Under the pieces are notes generated by a model. It did not search any database. It saw nothing but the letters and a program-made list of their open reading frames with translations, and was not told where the DNA came from. 64,000 bases of DNA from PFJX01 sp040751755 (GTDB taxonomy: Bacteria; Pseudomonadota; Gammaproteobacteria; Burkholderiales; Thiobacillaceae): positions 1 through 64,000 of the forward strand of contig JBFMHC010000040.1 of assembly GCA_040751755.1 (NCBI GenBank). The letters are read 5' to 3'. Positions 33,718-42,809 of the stretch are shown piece after piece (position 1 is the first letter of the stretch; every line of letters starts with the position of its first letter). The position numbers and the translations under genes were made by a program.

Positions 33718-35064
33718 ATGAACCCGCGCCGCACCAGGATCGCCCTCGGCCTGCCCCTCGCCCTGCTCAGCGCGCTCCCAGCCCATGCCGCCTCTGCCGG
33801 CGCACTGCCCAGCGTCCTCGGCATCCCCATCGACTTCATCCTGTTCGCCGCGACCCTGCTCGGCGTGGCCCTGTTCCACCACCACACCCTGCGCGTGGCG
33901 CTCACCGGCCTGGCGGTGATCTCGCTCTACAAGATCGGCTTCACCGGCTTCCACGAGGGCACCGGCGTCATGGGCTGGCTCGCGCACATGCAGCACGAAT
34001 GGGTCGTGCTCACCAACCTGCTCGGACTGCTGCTCGGCTTCGCCCTGCTCGCGCGCCACTTCGAGGACAGCGGCGTGCCACACGCCCTGCCGCGCTTCCT
34101 GCCGGACGACTGGAAGGGCGCCTTCGTGCTGCTGGTGCTGGTGTTCGTGATCTCGTCCTTCCTCGACAACATCGCCGCCGCGCTGATCGGCGGCACGGTC
34201 GCGGCGCACGTCTTCCACCGCCGCGTGCACATCGGCTACCTGGCGGCCATCGTCGCCGCCTCCAACGCCGGCGGCTCGGGCTCGGTGGTCGGCGACACCA
34301 CCACCACCATGATGTGGATCGACGGCGTCGCCCCCGCCGACGTCTTCCACGCCTACGCCGCGGCCCTGCCCGCCCTGCTGGTATTCGGCGTCATCGCCGC
34401 GCGCCAGCAGCACGCCTACCAGCCGATCCAGAGGGATGCCACGACCGGGGCCGGCATCGACTGGGCACGCCTGGGCATCGTCGCCTGGATCCTGGTGGCG
34501 GCCATCGTCACCAACGTCGTCATCAACACCGAATTCCCCGCCTACTCCGACAGTTTCCCCTTCATCGGCGTAGCGGTGTGGGTCGCCATCCTGCTCGCGG
34601 TGCCGCTGCGCAAGCCCGAGTGGAGCCTGCTGCCGGACGCCGCCAAGGGCAGCGTGTTCCTGCTCTCCCTGGTGGTGTGCGCGTCCATGATGCCGGTGGA
34701 AAGGCTGCCCGCCGCCTCCTGGGAGACCGCCTTCGGCCTCGGCTTCGTCTCCGCCGTGTTCGACAACATCCCGCTCACCGCACTGGCCCTGGCGCAGGGC
34801 GGCTACGACTGGGGCGTGCTGGCCTACGCCGTCGGCTTCGGCGGTTCCATGATCTGGTTCGGCTCCTCCGCCGGCGTGGCCCTGTCCAACCTGTTTCCCG
34901 AGGCCAGGTCGGTGGGCGCCTGGCTGAAGAACGGCTGGCACGTGGCCTTGGGCTACGTGATCGGCTTCTTCATCATGCTCGCGCTGGTCGGCTGGCAGCC
35001 GCACGCCCCGCACAAGGAGACGCCGCCCCCCGCCCCCGCCGTGGCCACACAACCGGGCGGCTGA
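33718..35064 (+). CDS. NhaD/ArsB-like (ion transporter superfamily) permease
   Basis: 448 aa with a probable signal peptide or first helix (LPLALLSALPAHA) and ~11-12 helices. The repeated motif FVISSFLDNIAAALIGG and FVSAVFDNIPLTALA, plus SNAGGSGSVVGDTTTTMMW, match the citrate/NhaD/ArsB ion-transporter superfamily. Related proteins export Na+ or move anions. The substrate is not clear; the setting suggests an anion or Na+ coupled to the SulP system. The C-terminal tail is Pro-rich and not conserved-looking. Converges on the TrkA-like gene 10 nt away. Confidence 0.78.
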   Translation: MNPRRTRIALGLPLALLSALPAHAASAGALPSVLGIPIDFILFAATLLGVALFHHHTLRVALTGLAVISLYKIGFTGFHEGTGVMGWLAHMQHEWVVLTNLLGLLLGFALLARHFEDSGVPHALPRFLPDDWKGAFVLLVLVFVISSFLDNIAAALIGGTVAAHVFHRRVHIGYLAAIVAASNAGGSGSVVGDTTTTMMWIDGVAPADVFHAYAAALPALLVFGVIAARQQHAYQPIQRDATTGAGIDWARLGIVAWILVAAIVTNVVINTEFPAYSDSFPFIGVAVWVAILLAVPLRKPEWSLLPDAAKGSVFLLSLVVCASMMPVERLPAASWETAFGLGFVSAVFDNIPLTALALAQGGYDWGVLAYAVGFGGSMIWFGSSAGVALSNLFPEARSVGAWLKNGWHVALGYVIGFFIMLALVGWQPHAPHKETPPPAPAVATQPGG

Positions 35065-35073
35065 CGCGCCGCC

Positions 35074-35787
35074 TCAGCGGGCCGGCGCGGCGCTGCCGGC
35101 GACCATGGCGCGGAAGGCCTCCACCTGCTCGCGCGCGCCGATCACCACCAGGACGTCGCCGGCGTCCAGCTTGTGGTCGATGTTGCGGGTGCTGAAGATG
35201 AGGTCGCGGCCGTGTTCCGCGTCCACCACCCCCAGGAGCAGGATGTTCTGGCGCATGTGCCGCTTCAACTCGGACAGGCGCCTGCCGCCCACCCAGGAGT
35301 CGCGCGGCAGGGTGACCTCGGCGATGTTGAGGTCCTGCTGGCCGAACACCGTCTCCTCCAGCAGTTCCACCACCTCGGGCCGGGCGATCAGGTCGTGCGC
35401 GCGCGCGCCGCTGATGGCGTAGGGGTCGACCACCTTGTCCGCTCCGGCGGCCATCAGCTTGGAGGCCGCCTCCGGCTGGCGGCAGACCGCGACGATGCGC
35501 AGCGCCGGGTCCATGGCGCGCGCGGTGATGGCGAGGAAGACGTTTTGCGAATCGTTGGGCAGCAGGCAGAAGATGCCCTGGATGCGACTACCCAGGCCGA
35601 TCTCGCGCAGCGACTCGTCCAGGGTGTAGTCCAGGCGCTGCACGCGGAAGCCCGCCTCGCGCGCCTGCTCCACCAACGCCTCGTCGTCGTCGACCATGAC
35701 GAAGTCCTGGCCGCCCGCGCGCAGGCGCTGCGCCACCTCCATGGCCAGGGCGTTGCAGCCGAACAGGGCGAGATGGCAGGCCGTCAT
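35074..35787 (-). CDS. TrkA-like K+ regulatory (RCK) protein
   Basis: A 237-aa soluble protein. TrkA-N/Rossmann domain (LALFGCNALAMEVAQRL; MVDDDEALVEQA; GADKVVDPYAISGARAHDLIARP) and TrkA-C domain at the C-terminus (ISTRNIDHKLDAGDVLVVIGARE-like). The usual GxGxxG nucleotide loop is altered to GCNALA, so NAD(H) binding may differ. Its ATG overlaps the channel stop (ATGA), so it should be co-translated and probably assembles with the channel's own RCK domain. Confidence 0.87.
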   Translation of the reverse strand: MTACHLALFGCNALAMEVAQRLRAGGQDFVMVDDDEALVEQAREAGFRVQRLDYTLDESLREIGLGSRIQGIFCLLPNDSQNVFLAITARAMDPALRIVAVCRQPEAASKLMAAGADKVVDPYAISGARAHDLIARPEVVELLEETVFGQQDLNIAEVTLPRDSWVGGRRLSELKRHMRQNILLLGVVDAEHGRDLIFSTRNIDHKLDAGDVLVVIGAREQVEAFRAMVAGSAAPAR

Positions 35788-37397
35788 CGCCGCCCCCTCC
35801 ACCAGCCGGGCGCGGTCTGGCGGTGCTGGGCGCGGAAATGGCTGAGGCTGACGTCGTAGCCGATCAGCACCAGGATGTCGTGCGCGCGCAGCCTGAAGCC
35901 CGGCCGCGGGTTGAAGAAGAAGCGCTTGCCGGCGACCTCGTAGTGGTTGTGCTCCTGCGGCGGCTCGGCGGCGGGGCCGCGGATCACGCCGAACAGCAGC
36001 AGGTTGCCGGCGGCGAAGTCGATCTCGCCCACCCGGCTGCCGTCCAGGCGGCTGCCCTCCGGCACCGGCAGGGGTTCGAGGTGGATGCCCTTGCTGCCGG
36101 TGACCACGTCGTGGAGGGCGTCGAAGGCCACCGGCTGGCCGACGAACTCCGCCGCCATGCGCGCCACCACCTCGTAGGGGCGCACCACGTGGTCGGCGCC
36201 GGCGTGGCGCAGCTTGGGCACGGTCTCCTGCTTGTTGGCGCGCGAGATGACGAGGATGTCCGGCGACATCTGCCGCGCCGTCAGGGTGATGTAGACGTTG
36301 ATCACGTCGTCGTGGGTGAGGCAGAGGATGCGGGTGGCCTGCTGGCCCAGGCGCAGGGCCCGCAGCAGCGCGCCGTCGGCGGCGTCGCCGCCCAGGGCCA
36401 GGTAGCCCTGCGCGCGGGCGCGGGCGACCGCCGCCTCGTCCTTGTCTATCACCACGAAGGCCTCGCGCGCGTCGGCCAGGCGCTGCGCCACCACCTGGCC
36501 GATGCGCCCGTAGCCGCACACGATGGTGACCCCGTTGAGGCGCTCCACCTCCGAGAACACGCGGTTGTCGTGCAGCTCGCGCATCTTCTCGTGGAAGGCC
36601 ATGACGACGATGGAGGTGGCGAAGGAGATGACGCCGATGCCGGAGAACACCAGCACCATGGCGACCACGCGCCCCTCGGTGGTGACCGGCGTGATGTCGC
36701 CGTAGCCCACGGTGGTGACGGTGATGACCGCCCAGTAGACCGCGTCCATGAGCGTGCGCACCGAGGCGCCGGGCACGCCCGTCTCGAACAGGAACACCGC
36801 GATGCTGGAGATCAGCACCACCGAGCCCACGAACACCGAGAGGGTGAACAGCTCGAAGCGCTTCTCCACCACCACCTTGGCGAAGGCGTTGAGGCTGCGG
36901 GTGTAGCGGAACAGCTTGAGCAGGCGGAACAGCAGGAACATGCGCAGGAAGCCGAGCGGCCGGTAGCTGGGCAGGATGGCGAGCAGGTCGATGATGGCCA
37001 TCGGCTGCGCCATGTAGGCGAGCTTGCTCCTGGCCACCGCCCACAGCGCCGGCAGCAGGCGGAAACGCATGCCGATCAGCTCGGCGTGCTCGTAATGCTC
37101 GATGAGGATCTTGCGGCTGGCGCTGTAGAGCCACATGCGCGCCAGGTATTCGCCGATCAGGGCGAGCATGACGAAGCGCTCGAACAGCCCGGCGTAGTCG
37201 CCCAGTTCGTGATGCGCCTCGTAGATCAGCAGGAACACGCTGCCGAGGATCAGCACGATCATGGCGGAATCGAACCACACCCGGCGGCGCGAGCGCGGGT
37301 TGACCAGCCAGTCGTAGACCAGCGCCTTGAAGGCCGCGTATTGCGGCAGGGCGTCCAGCCAGTAGGCGAGGCGGATGGCTTGGCTGCCGAGGCTCAT
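35784..37397 (-). CDS. Voltage-gated-type potassium channel with RCK domain
   Basis: 537 aa. Six helices with an Arg-rich S4-like segment (FRLLKLFRYTRSLNAFAK), pore helix and K+ selectivity filter TVGYGD (~residues 229-235), then TrkA-N (VTIVCGYGRIGQVVAQRL, intact GxGxxG) and TrkA-C. The domain order matches Kch-like proteins, but this one has a C-terminal TrkA-C plus ~60 residues. Encoded with the TrkA-like protein and downstream of a DUF3124 gene on the same strand. Role: K+ conductance gated by cytoplasmic ligand. Confidence 0.93.
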   Translation of the reverse strand: MSLGSQAIRLAYWLDALPQYAAFKALVYDWLVNPRSRRRVWFDSAMIVLILGSVFLLIYEAHHELGDYAGLFERFVMLALIGEYLARMWLYSASRKILIEHYEHAELIGMRFRLLPALWAVARSKLAYMAQPMAIIDLLAILPSYRPLGFLRMFLLFRLLKLFRYTRSLNAFAKVVVEKRFELFTLSVFVGSVVLISSIAVFLFETGVPGASVRTLMDAVYWAVITVTTVGYGDITPVTTEGRVVAMVLVFSGIGVISFATSIVVMAFHEKMRELHDNRVFSEVERLNGVTIVCGYGRIGQVVAQRLADAREAFVVIDKDEAAVARARAQGYLALGGDAADGALLRALRLGQQATRILCLTHDDVINVYITLTARQMSPDILVISRANKQETVPKLRHAGADHVVRPYEVVARMAAEFVGQPVAFDALHDVVTGSKGIHLEPLPVPEGSRLDGSRVGEIDFAAGNLLLFGVIRGPAAEPPQEHNHYEVAGKRFFFNPRPGFRLRAHDILVLIGYDVSLSHFRAQHRQTAPGWWRGRR

Positions 37398-37410
37398 TCG
37401 GTCGGCGGGG

Positions 37411-37884
37411 CTAGCGCAGCGGCCGCGCCGTGGTGACGAAGGAGAGGGTGCGGTTGCCTGAGATGTCGGCGTGCACCGCCTCGACGATGGGCGGGTTGAC
37501 CGGCCTGTCGGCCTGCCAGACGACCAGGAAATTCGCGCCCGAGCCGCCGGACAGGTCGTCGCGCTCGACGAACAGTTCCAGGGTGCCCAGCGGCGGCAGG
37601 ACGCGCGGCGTGGCGAAGTACTCCCTGAGCAGCTTGCCGGCGGTGTCGTAATAACGCGCGGAGAGGATGCGGATCGGCTGCGCCGGATCGGTGTTGCGCA
37701 GGCTGACGAGGGCGGAGAGCGGGTACTGGCTGGGCTTGCCGCGCACGGTGACGTTGCCGTAGAGCAGGTGCGAATAGATCGGCAGGTAGAGGGTCTGTCC
37801 CGTGGCGAGCGCGGGCGCGTCCGCGCGCGCCGCCCCCGCCAGCCCCAGGCAGGCCAGCAACGCGGTCAGGACGAGGGATCGCAT
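37411..37884 (-). CDS. DUF3124 periplasmic protein
   Basis: 157 aa with a clear signal peptide (MRSLVLTALLACLGLAGAARA, cut before DAPA) followed by a single DUF3124-type domain (QTLYLPIYSHLLYG, LSALVSLRNTDPAQPI, YYDTAGKLLREY, GGSGANFLVVWQA). Function is unknown for the family. It lies 13 nt upstream of the K+ channel gene and may share its transcript. It diverges from the chemoreceptor. Confidence 0.85.
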   Translation of the reverse strand: MRSLVLTALLACLGLAGAARADAPALATGQTLYLPIYSHLLYGNVTVRGKPSQYPLSALVSLRNTDPAQPIRILSARYYDTAGKLLREYFATPRVLPPLGTLELFVERDDLSGGSGANFLVVWQADRPVNPPIVEAVHADISGNRTLSFVTTARPLR

Positions 37885-37994
37885 GTGTGTGCTGAAGGGT
37901 ACGGTCGATGGCCGCGACACCATAGCACGCATGACGCGCGGCAAGCCATGCCGGGAAGGGCTGGATGGGGAAATCACGGACATGCAAATCCGTA

Positions 37995-38021
37995 TAAAGA
38001 TTTCTTTGGTACATCCGATAT
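37995..38021 (+). promoter_or_regulatory. sigma-28 (FliA)-type promoter of the chemoreceptor gene
   Basis: TAAAGATT (37995-38002), 11 bases, then TCCGATAT (38014-38021). The FliA consensus is TAAAGTTT-N11-GCCGATAA, giving 7/8 and 6/8 matches with exact spacing. It lies 64 nt before the chemoreceptor ATG. This puts the gene in the flagellar/chemotaxis regulon and implies a motile cell. Confidence 0.72.
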
Positions 38022-38085
38022 AGGCGGGACCGGCCCGCCATGAGCCTACGGGCGAGGCCTGAAGCAAACGCAAGGAGACGCATGA

Positions 38086-39285
38086 ATGGCCCGAATCAAG
38101 CACAGCATTCGCAACAAACTGCTCGTCATCACCGGCACCAGCACGGCGCTGGTCGTGGTGGCCGCGCTTACCGGCTTCTGGATGGCCGGCGGGGAGGCAG
38201 ACGAGGGCGGCATCGATGCGGTGATGCCGAGCCTGATGCTGATGTCGGTCGCCATCGTCGTCGCCTTCATCTGGTTCCTCGGCTCGATCCAGCGCCAGAT
38301 CGTCGGCCCCGCGCGGCGTCTGGTGGAGGATCTGGAACGGCTCGCGAGCGGCGACTTCACCACCCCCATCGTCGCCACCAGCGAGGACGAGATCGGCCAG
38401 ATCGCGCGCAGCGCGGAGCGCACCCGTGTCGACCTGGGCAAGCTCGCCAGTGAGGTCTCTCTCGCCACCGACCAGGTCGCCAGGGCGGTCGAGGAACTCT
38501 CGGAGGCGGCCGCGCAGGTGGTTGAGGGCTCGCGGGCGCAGAGCGAGTCCGCGGCCAGCACCGCCGCCACCATCGGCCAGATCAGCTCCAGCATCGCCTC
38601 CGTGGCGGAGAGCGCGGAGCACGTGCACGAGCTGTCCAGCAGCAGCGTCTCCAGCGCGCAGGAGGGCAACGTCAAGGTCGCCGAGCTGATCGGCGAGATC
38701 GACCTGGTGGAAAGCGCCATGGGCGACATCTCCTCCACCGTGCGCGCCTTCGTCGAGAACAGCACCCTGATCACCAACATGACGCGCCAGGTCAAGGACA
38801 TCGCCGACCAGACCAATCTGCTGGCGCTCAACGCCGCCATCGAGGCGGCGCGCGCCGGCGAGCAGGGGCGCGGCTTCGCCGTGGTGGCGGACGAGGTGCG
38901 CAAGCTTGCGGAGAAATCCGCGCAGTCGGCGAGCGAGATCGATAGCGTCACCCAGTCGCTCGGCCAGCAGTCCGTCGAGGTCAACAAGACCATCGAGCGC
39001 GGCCAGCACGCCCTGCAGACCAGCCTGGAGTTCGTCGAGATGGTCGCCATGGTGCTGGCGGAGGCGAACGACAGCGGCGTCAAGGCCAGCGAGGGGGTGA
39101 ACAACATCACCCAGTCGGTCAAGCAGCAGTCCGCCGCCAGCATCGAGATCGGCGAGCACGTCGACCGCATCGCCCGCATGGCCTCCGAGAACAGCCAGAT
39201 CATCCAGCGCACCGCCGAGGCGACGCGCAACCTGACCGAGATGTCGAGCCGCCTGCAGTCGGTGGTCAAGCACCTGCGCGTCTGA
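38086..39285 (+). CDS. Methyl-accepting chemotaxis protein without a sensor domain
   Basis: 399 aa. Two helices (~12-32 and ~47-67) are separated by only ~14 residues, so there is no periplasmic ligand domain. A HAMP region (~68-120) and a standard signalling domain with the hairpin tip VKDIADQTNLLALNAAIEAA and EQGRGFAVVADEVRKLAEKS follow. No C-terminal CheR-binding pentapeptide. Such receptors may sense membrane state or redox, or receive signals from partners. AAGGAG precedes the ATG; a sigma-28-type promoter lies upstream. Confidence 0.93.
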   Translation: MARIKHSIRNKLLVITGTSTALVVVAALTGFWMAGGEADEGGIDAVMPSLMLMSVAIVVAFIWFLGSIQRQIVGPARRLVEDLERLASGDFTTPIVATSEDEIGQIARSAERTRVDLGKLASEVSLATDQVARAVEELSEAAAQVVEGSRAQSESAASTAATIGQISSSIASVAESAEHVHELSSSSVSSAQEGNVKVAELIGEIDLVESAMGDISSTVRAFVENSTLITNMTRQVKDIADQTNLLALNAAIEAARAGEQGRGFAVVADEVRKLAEKSAQSASEIDSVTQSLGQQSVEVNKTIERGQHALQTSLEFVEMVAMVLAEANDSGVKASEGVNNITQSVKQQSAASIEIGEHVDRIARMASENSQIIQRTAEATRNLTEMSSRLQSVVKHLRV

Positions 39286-39357
39286 GTCGCGCGCCGCGCG
39301 ACTCCGGGCAAGGCCGGTGTGCTATAGAAGCCCCTGGCCTCCCGCGAGCACGCCGCC

Positions 39358-41565
39358 ATGACCCAGCCCCACGACACCGACCCGCGCGCCTTCCATACCC
39401 GCAACCTGCTGCTCGACGGCGGCAGCGCCGAGGAACTGCGGCAACGCCTGCTGCAATACTTCGAGCTGACCTACGACCTGTTCGAGCGCCTGTTCGGCTG
39501 CGTCGCCTCGGACGACACCTTCCATGTGCAGCCGGAACCGCTGCGCCACCCGCACATCTTCTACTTCGGCCACACCAGCACCTTCTACATCAACAAGCTG
39601 AACCTGGCGAAGCTGATCGACTTCCGCATCGACCCGGCATTCGAGTCCATGTTCGCCATCGGCGTCGACGAGATGAGCTGGGACGACCTGAACGCCAGCC
39701 ACTACGACTGGCCCTCTGCCGGCGCGGTGCGCGCCTACCGGGCGAAGGCGCGCGAGGTGGTGCGCGGGGTGATCCTCGGCGCGCCCCTGAATCCTCCCAT
39801 CGGCTGGGACGACCCGCTGTGGGTGGTGCTCATGGGCATCGAGCACGAGCGCATCCACCTGGAGACCTCCTCGGTACTGATCCGCCAGACCGAGCTCAAG
39901 CACCTGAGGCCGGATCCCTTCTGGAGGGTGTGCCCCCACTCCGGCGAGGCCCCCGCCAACGCCCTGCTGCCGGTGCCCGGCGGCCAGGTGATCCTTGGCA
40001 AGGCACGCGACCACAACCAGTATGGCTGGGACAACGAATACGGCCACCGCATGGCCGACGTGGCGCCCTTCAAGGCCAGCCGCTACCTGGTGAGCAATGG
40101 CGAGTTCCTCGCCTTCGTCGCCGCCGGCGGCTACCGCGAGCCGAAGTGGTGGAACGCCGAGGGCCGCGCCTGGCTGGCCTACCGCAAGCCCGAGCACCCG
40201 GTGTTCTGGGTACGCCAGGCGGCGCGCGACGGCGACGACAGCAGTGGCGAGGCGTGGCGCTACCGCGCCCTGCTCGCGGAGATCCCCATGCCCTGGGACT
40301 GGCCTGTGGACGTGAACTGGCTGGAGGCCAAGGCCTTCTGCAACTGGAAGGCGGCGCAGACCGGCCGCCCCATCCGCCTGCCTACCGAGGACGAATGGCA
40401 CTGCCTGCTCGACCACAGCGGCATCGCCGACGAACCCTACTGGGGCGAGGCCGGCGCGGCCCCCGGCAACATCAACCTGGAACACTGGGCCTCCAGCTGC
40501 CCGGTCGACCACTTCGAGTTCCGCGACGGCTTCTGCGACGTGATCGGCAACGCCTGGCAATGGACCGAGACCCCCATCGACGCCTTCCCCGGCTTCCAGA
40601 TCCACCCCTGGTACGACGACTTCTCCACCCCGACCTTCGACGACCGGCACAACCTGATCAAGGGCGGCAGCTGGATCTCCACCGGCAACGAGGCGAACCG
40701 CCATTCGCGCTACGCCTTCCGGCGCCACTTCTTCCAGCACGCCGGCTTCCGCTACGTGGAAGCGGGCGAGAACCCCTGGCACGCCCGCGTGGAGCGCTCC
40801 TATGGCGACACCCCGGTCGCCCGTGGCGGCGTGTACGAGACGGACGCCCTGCTCGCGCAGTACTGCGAGTTCCACTACGGCGCGGAATACCTGGGCGTGC
40901 CGAACTACCCCAAGGCCTGCGCCGAACTGTGCCTGGAGGCCATGGCGGGCCGGCCGCTGCGGCGTGCCCTCGACATCGGCTGCGCCACCGGGCGCGCCAG
41001 CTTCGAACTGGCGCGCGCCTTCGCGCACGTGGACGGCGTGGACTTCACCGCCCGCTTCATCCGCCTCGCCCTGTCGCTCAAGGAGACGGGCGAGGTCAGC
41101 TACGAACTGCCGACGGAGGGCGAACTGACCGAACCACGCAGCGTGCGCCTCGGCGACCTGGGGTTGGCCGACGCGGCCGCGCGGGTCGCGTTCTGGCAGG
41201 GCGACGCCTGCAACCTGAAGCCGCAGTTCAGCGGCTACGACCTGATCTTCGCCGGCAACCTGATCGACCGGCTCTACAGCCCGCGCCGCTTCCTCGCGGC
41301 GGTGCACGAGCGTCTCAATCCCGGCGGTCTCCTGGTGCTCACCTCGCCCTACACCTGGCTGGAGGAATTCACCGCCAGGGATGAGTGGCTGGGCGGCCAT
41401 CGCCGCCACGGCCGCCCCGTCACCACCCTGGAGGGCCTGCGCGAGACGCTGGACGGCCGGTTCCGCATGCTGGGCAAGCCGCGCGACGTGCCCTTCGTGA
41501 TCCGCGAGACCGCGCGCAAGTTCCAGCACACCCTGGCGCAGATGACGGTGTGGGAGCTGCGGTGA
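39358..41565 (+). CDS. ovoA: 5-histidylcysteine sulfoxide synthase / methyltransferase OvoA
   Basis: 735 aa, matching OvoA over its length. N-terminal DinB-like domain with the non-haem iron motif His163-Glu-Arg-Ile-His167-Leu-Glu169, a formylglycine-enzyme-like sulfatase-modifying domain (~205-470, LPTEDEWHCLLDH, GNAWQWTETP, GGSWISTGNEANRHSRYAFR), and a C-terminal methyltransferase (LDIGCATGRASFELA). It joins cysteine to histidine with oxygen and, through the last domain, methylates the product to ovothiol A. The stop overlaps the next gene (GTGA), which encodes the expected lyase. Confidence 0.94.
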   Translation: MTQPHDTDPRAFHTRNLLLDGGSAEELRQRLLQYFELTYDLFERLFGCVASDDTFHVQPEPLRHPHIFYFGHTSTFYINKLNLAKLIDFRIDPAFESMFAIGVDEMSWDDLNASHYDWPSAGAVRAYRAKAREVVRGVILGAPLNPPIGWDDPLWVVLMGIEHERIHLETSSVLIRQTELKHLRPDPFWRVCPHSGEAPANALLPVPGGQVILGKARDHNQYGWDNEYGHRMADVAPFKASRYLVSNGEFLAFVAAGGYREPKWWNAEGRAWLAYRKPEHPVFWVRQAARDGDDSSGEAWRYRALLAEIPMPWDWPVDVNWLEAKAFCNWKAAQTGRPIRLPTEDEWHCLLDHSGIADEPYWGEAGAAPGNINLEHWASSCPVDHFEFRDGFCDVIGNAWQWTETPIDAFPGFQIHPWYDDFSTPTFDDRHNLIKGGSWISTGNEANRHSRYAFRRHFFQHAGFRYVEAGENPWHARVERSYGDTPVARGGVYETDALLAQYCEFHYGAEYLGVPNYPKACAELCLEAMAGRPLRRALDIGCATGRASFELARAFAHVDGVDFTARFIRLALSLKETGEVSYELPTEGELTEPRSVRLGDLGLADAAARVAFWQGDACNLKPQFSGYDLIFAGNLIDRLYSPRRFLAAVHERLNPGGLLVLTSPYTWLEEFTARDEWLGGHRRHGRPVTTLEGLRETLDGRFRMLGKPRDVPFVIRETARKFQHTLAQMTVWELR

Positions 41566-42725
41566 GCTTCGACTTCGACACCGCCCTCTCCCGCCTCGCC
41601 AGCCACAGCGTCAAGTACGGCCTGCGCGACCTGAGGTTCGGCCGCGCCGACGTCATGCCCCTGTGGGTCGCGGACATGGACTTCGCCGCCCCGCCCTGCG
41701 TGCAACAGGCCCTGGCCGAACGCGCGGCGCACCCGATCTACGGTTACACCCTGGCTGACGACGGCGTGTTCGAGGCGATCATCGACTGGCAGTGGCGCCG
41801 CCACGGCTGGCGCGTGGCGCGTGAGTGGATCACCCTGCTACCCGGCGTGGTGCCCGGCCTCGACCTCGGCGTGCAGGCCTTCAGCGCCCCCGGCGAGGCG
41901 GTCGTGGCGCAGCCGCCGGTCTACAACCCCATCTTCGAGAGCGCTGAACGCAACGGTCGCCGGCTGGTCCGCAACCCGCTGCGCTGGGCGGACGGCCGCC
42001 ACACCATGGACTTGGACGGCCTGGCCGCGGCCCTCACCCCGGACGCCCGCCTGCTGCACCTGTGCAACCCGCACAACCCCGGTGGCCGGGTATGGCGGCG
42101 CGAGGAGCTGGAGCGCCTGGGCGAGTCCTGCCTGCGCCACGATCTCATCATCGTCAGTGACGAGATCCACGCCGACCTGGTGTTTCCCGGCAACCGTCAC
42201 CTGCCCATCGCCAGCCTCTCGCCGGAACTCGCGGCACGCACCGTCACCCTCAACTCACCGGGCAAGACCTTCAATACCGCAGGCCTGCACGCCGCCTACG
42301 CCATCGTCCCCGACCCCGGCCTGCGCGCCCGTCTGCGCGCGGCGCTGCAGCGACTGCATCTGGAAGGCCCCAACCTGTTCGGCCTGGCGGCCCTGAAGGC
42401 CGCCTACCGGGACGGCGGCCCCTGGCTCGCCGCCCTGCTGGACTATCTGCGGGGCAACATCGACCTCGCATGCGCGCACATTGCCGCGCACCTGCCGCGG
42501 GTGAGGTGCGCGGCCCCCGAGGCCACCTTCCTGCTCTGGCTGGATTGCCGGGGTACGGCACTCGACGACGCCGCCCTGCACCGGCGCCTGGTCGACGCGG
42601 GCCTCGGCCTCTCCCCCGGCACGCAGTTCGGGCCGGAAGGCAGCGGTTTCATGCGCATGAACGTGGCCCTGCCGCGCCGTGAACTCGGCGAAGCCCTGGC
42701 ACGGCTGACGCGCGCCCTGGCCTGA
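41562..42725 (+). CDS. ovoB: PLP-dependent C-S lyase (MalY/PatB family), probable OvoB
   Basis: A 387-aa fold-type I PLP enzyme of the MalY/PatB group (PLWVADMDFAAPPCV, HLCNPHNPGGRVW, IIVSDEIHADLVF, Schiff-base lysine in TLNSPGKTFNTAG). These enzymes cleave C-S bonds. In ovothiol synthesis a PLP lyase (OvoB) splits the histidylcysteine sulfoxide to 5-thiohistidine. Translation from a GTG overlapping the ovoA stop makes that role likely here; cystathionine beta-lyase is the general alternative. Confidence 0.85.
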   Translation: MSFDFDTALSRLASHSVKYGLRDLRFGRADVMPLWVADMDFAAPPCVQQALAERAAHPIYGYTLADDGVFEAIIDWQWRRHGWRVAREWITLLPGVVPGLDLGVQAFSAPGEAVVAQPPVYNPIFESAERNGRRLVRNPLRWADGRHTMDLDGLAAALTPDARLLHLCNPHNPGGRVWRREELERLGESCLRHDLIIVSDEIHADLVFPGNRHLPIASLSPELAARTVTLNSPGKTFNTAGLHAAYAIVPDPGLRARLRAALQRLHLEGPNLFGLAALKAAYRDGGPWLAALLDYLRGNIDLACAHIAAHLPRVRCAAPEATFLLWLDCRGTALDDAALHRRLVDAGLGLSPGTQFGPEGSGFMRMNVALPRRELGEALARLTRALA

Positions 42726-42742
42726 ACGGCGTCCCGGAAATG

Positions 42743-42768
42743 CCAGGCCCCGCCGGGGCTGGGCCTGG
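42743..42768. terminator. GC-rich hairpin between convergent genes
   Basis: CCAGGCCC and GGGCCTGG form a perfect 8-bp stem around a 10-nt loop, in the 84-nt gap between the ovoB stop and the rhodanese stop. There is no T-run on either strand, so it would at best be a weak or Rho-assisted terminator. Confidence 0.35.
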
Positions 42769-42809
42769 TGTTGCCCCCGGCGGTACGGGGGAGATCGACG
42801 CCCAGGGGA

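Noticed and set aside
37884..38085. Small genes in the gap between DUF3124 and the chemoreceptor
   Set aside because: Short open frames exist, but they lack ribosome-binding sites and overlap the sigma-28-type promoter.
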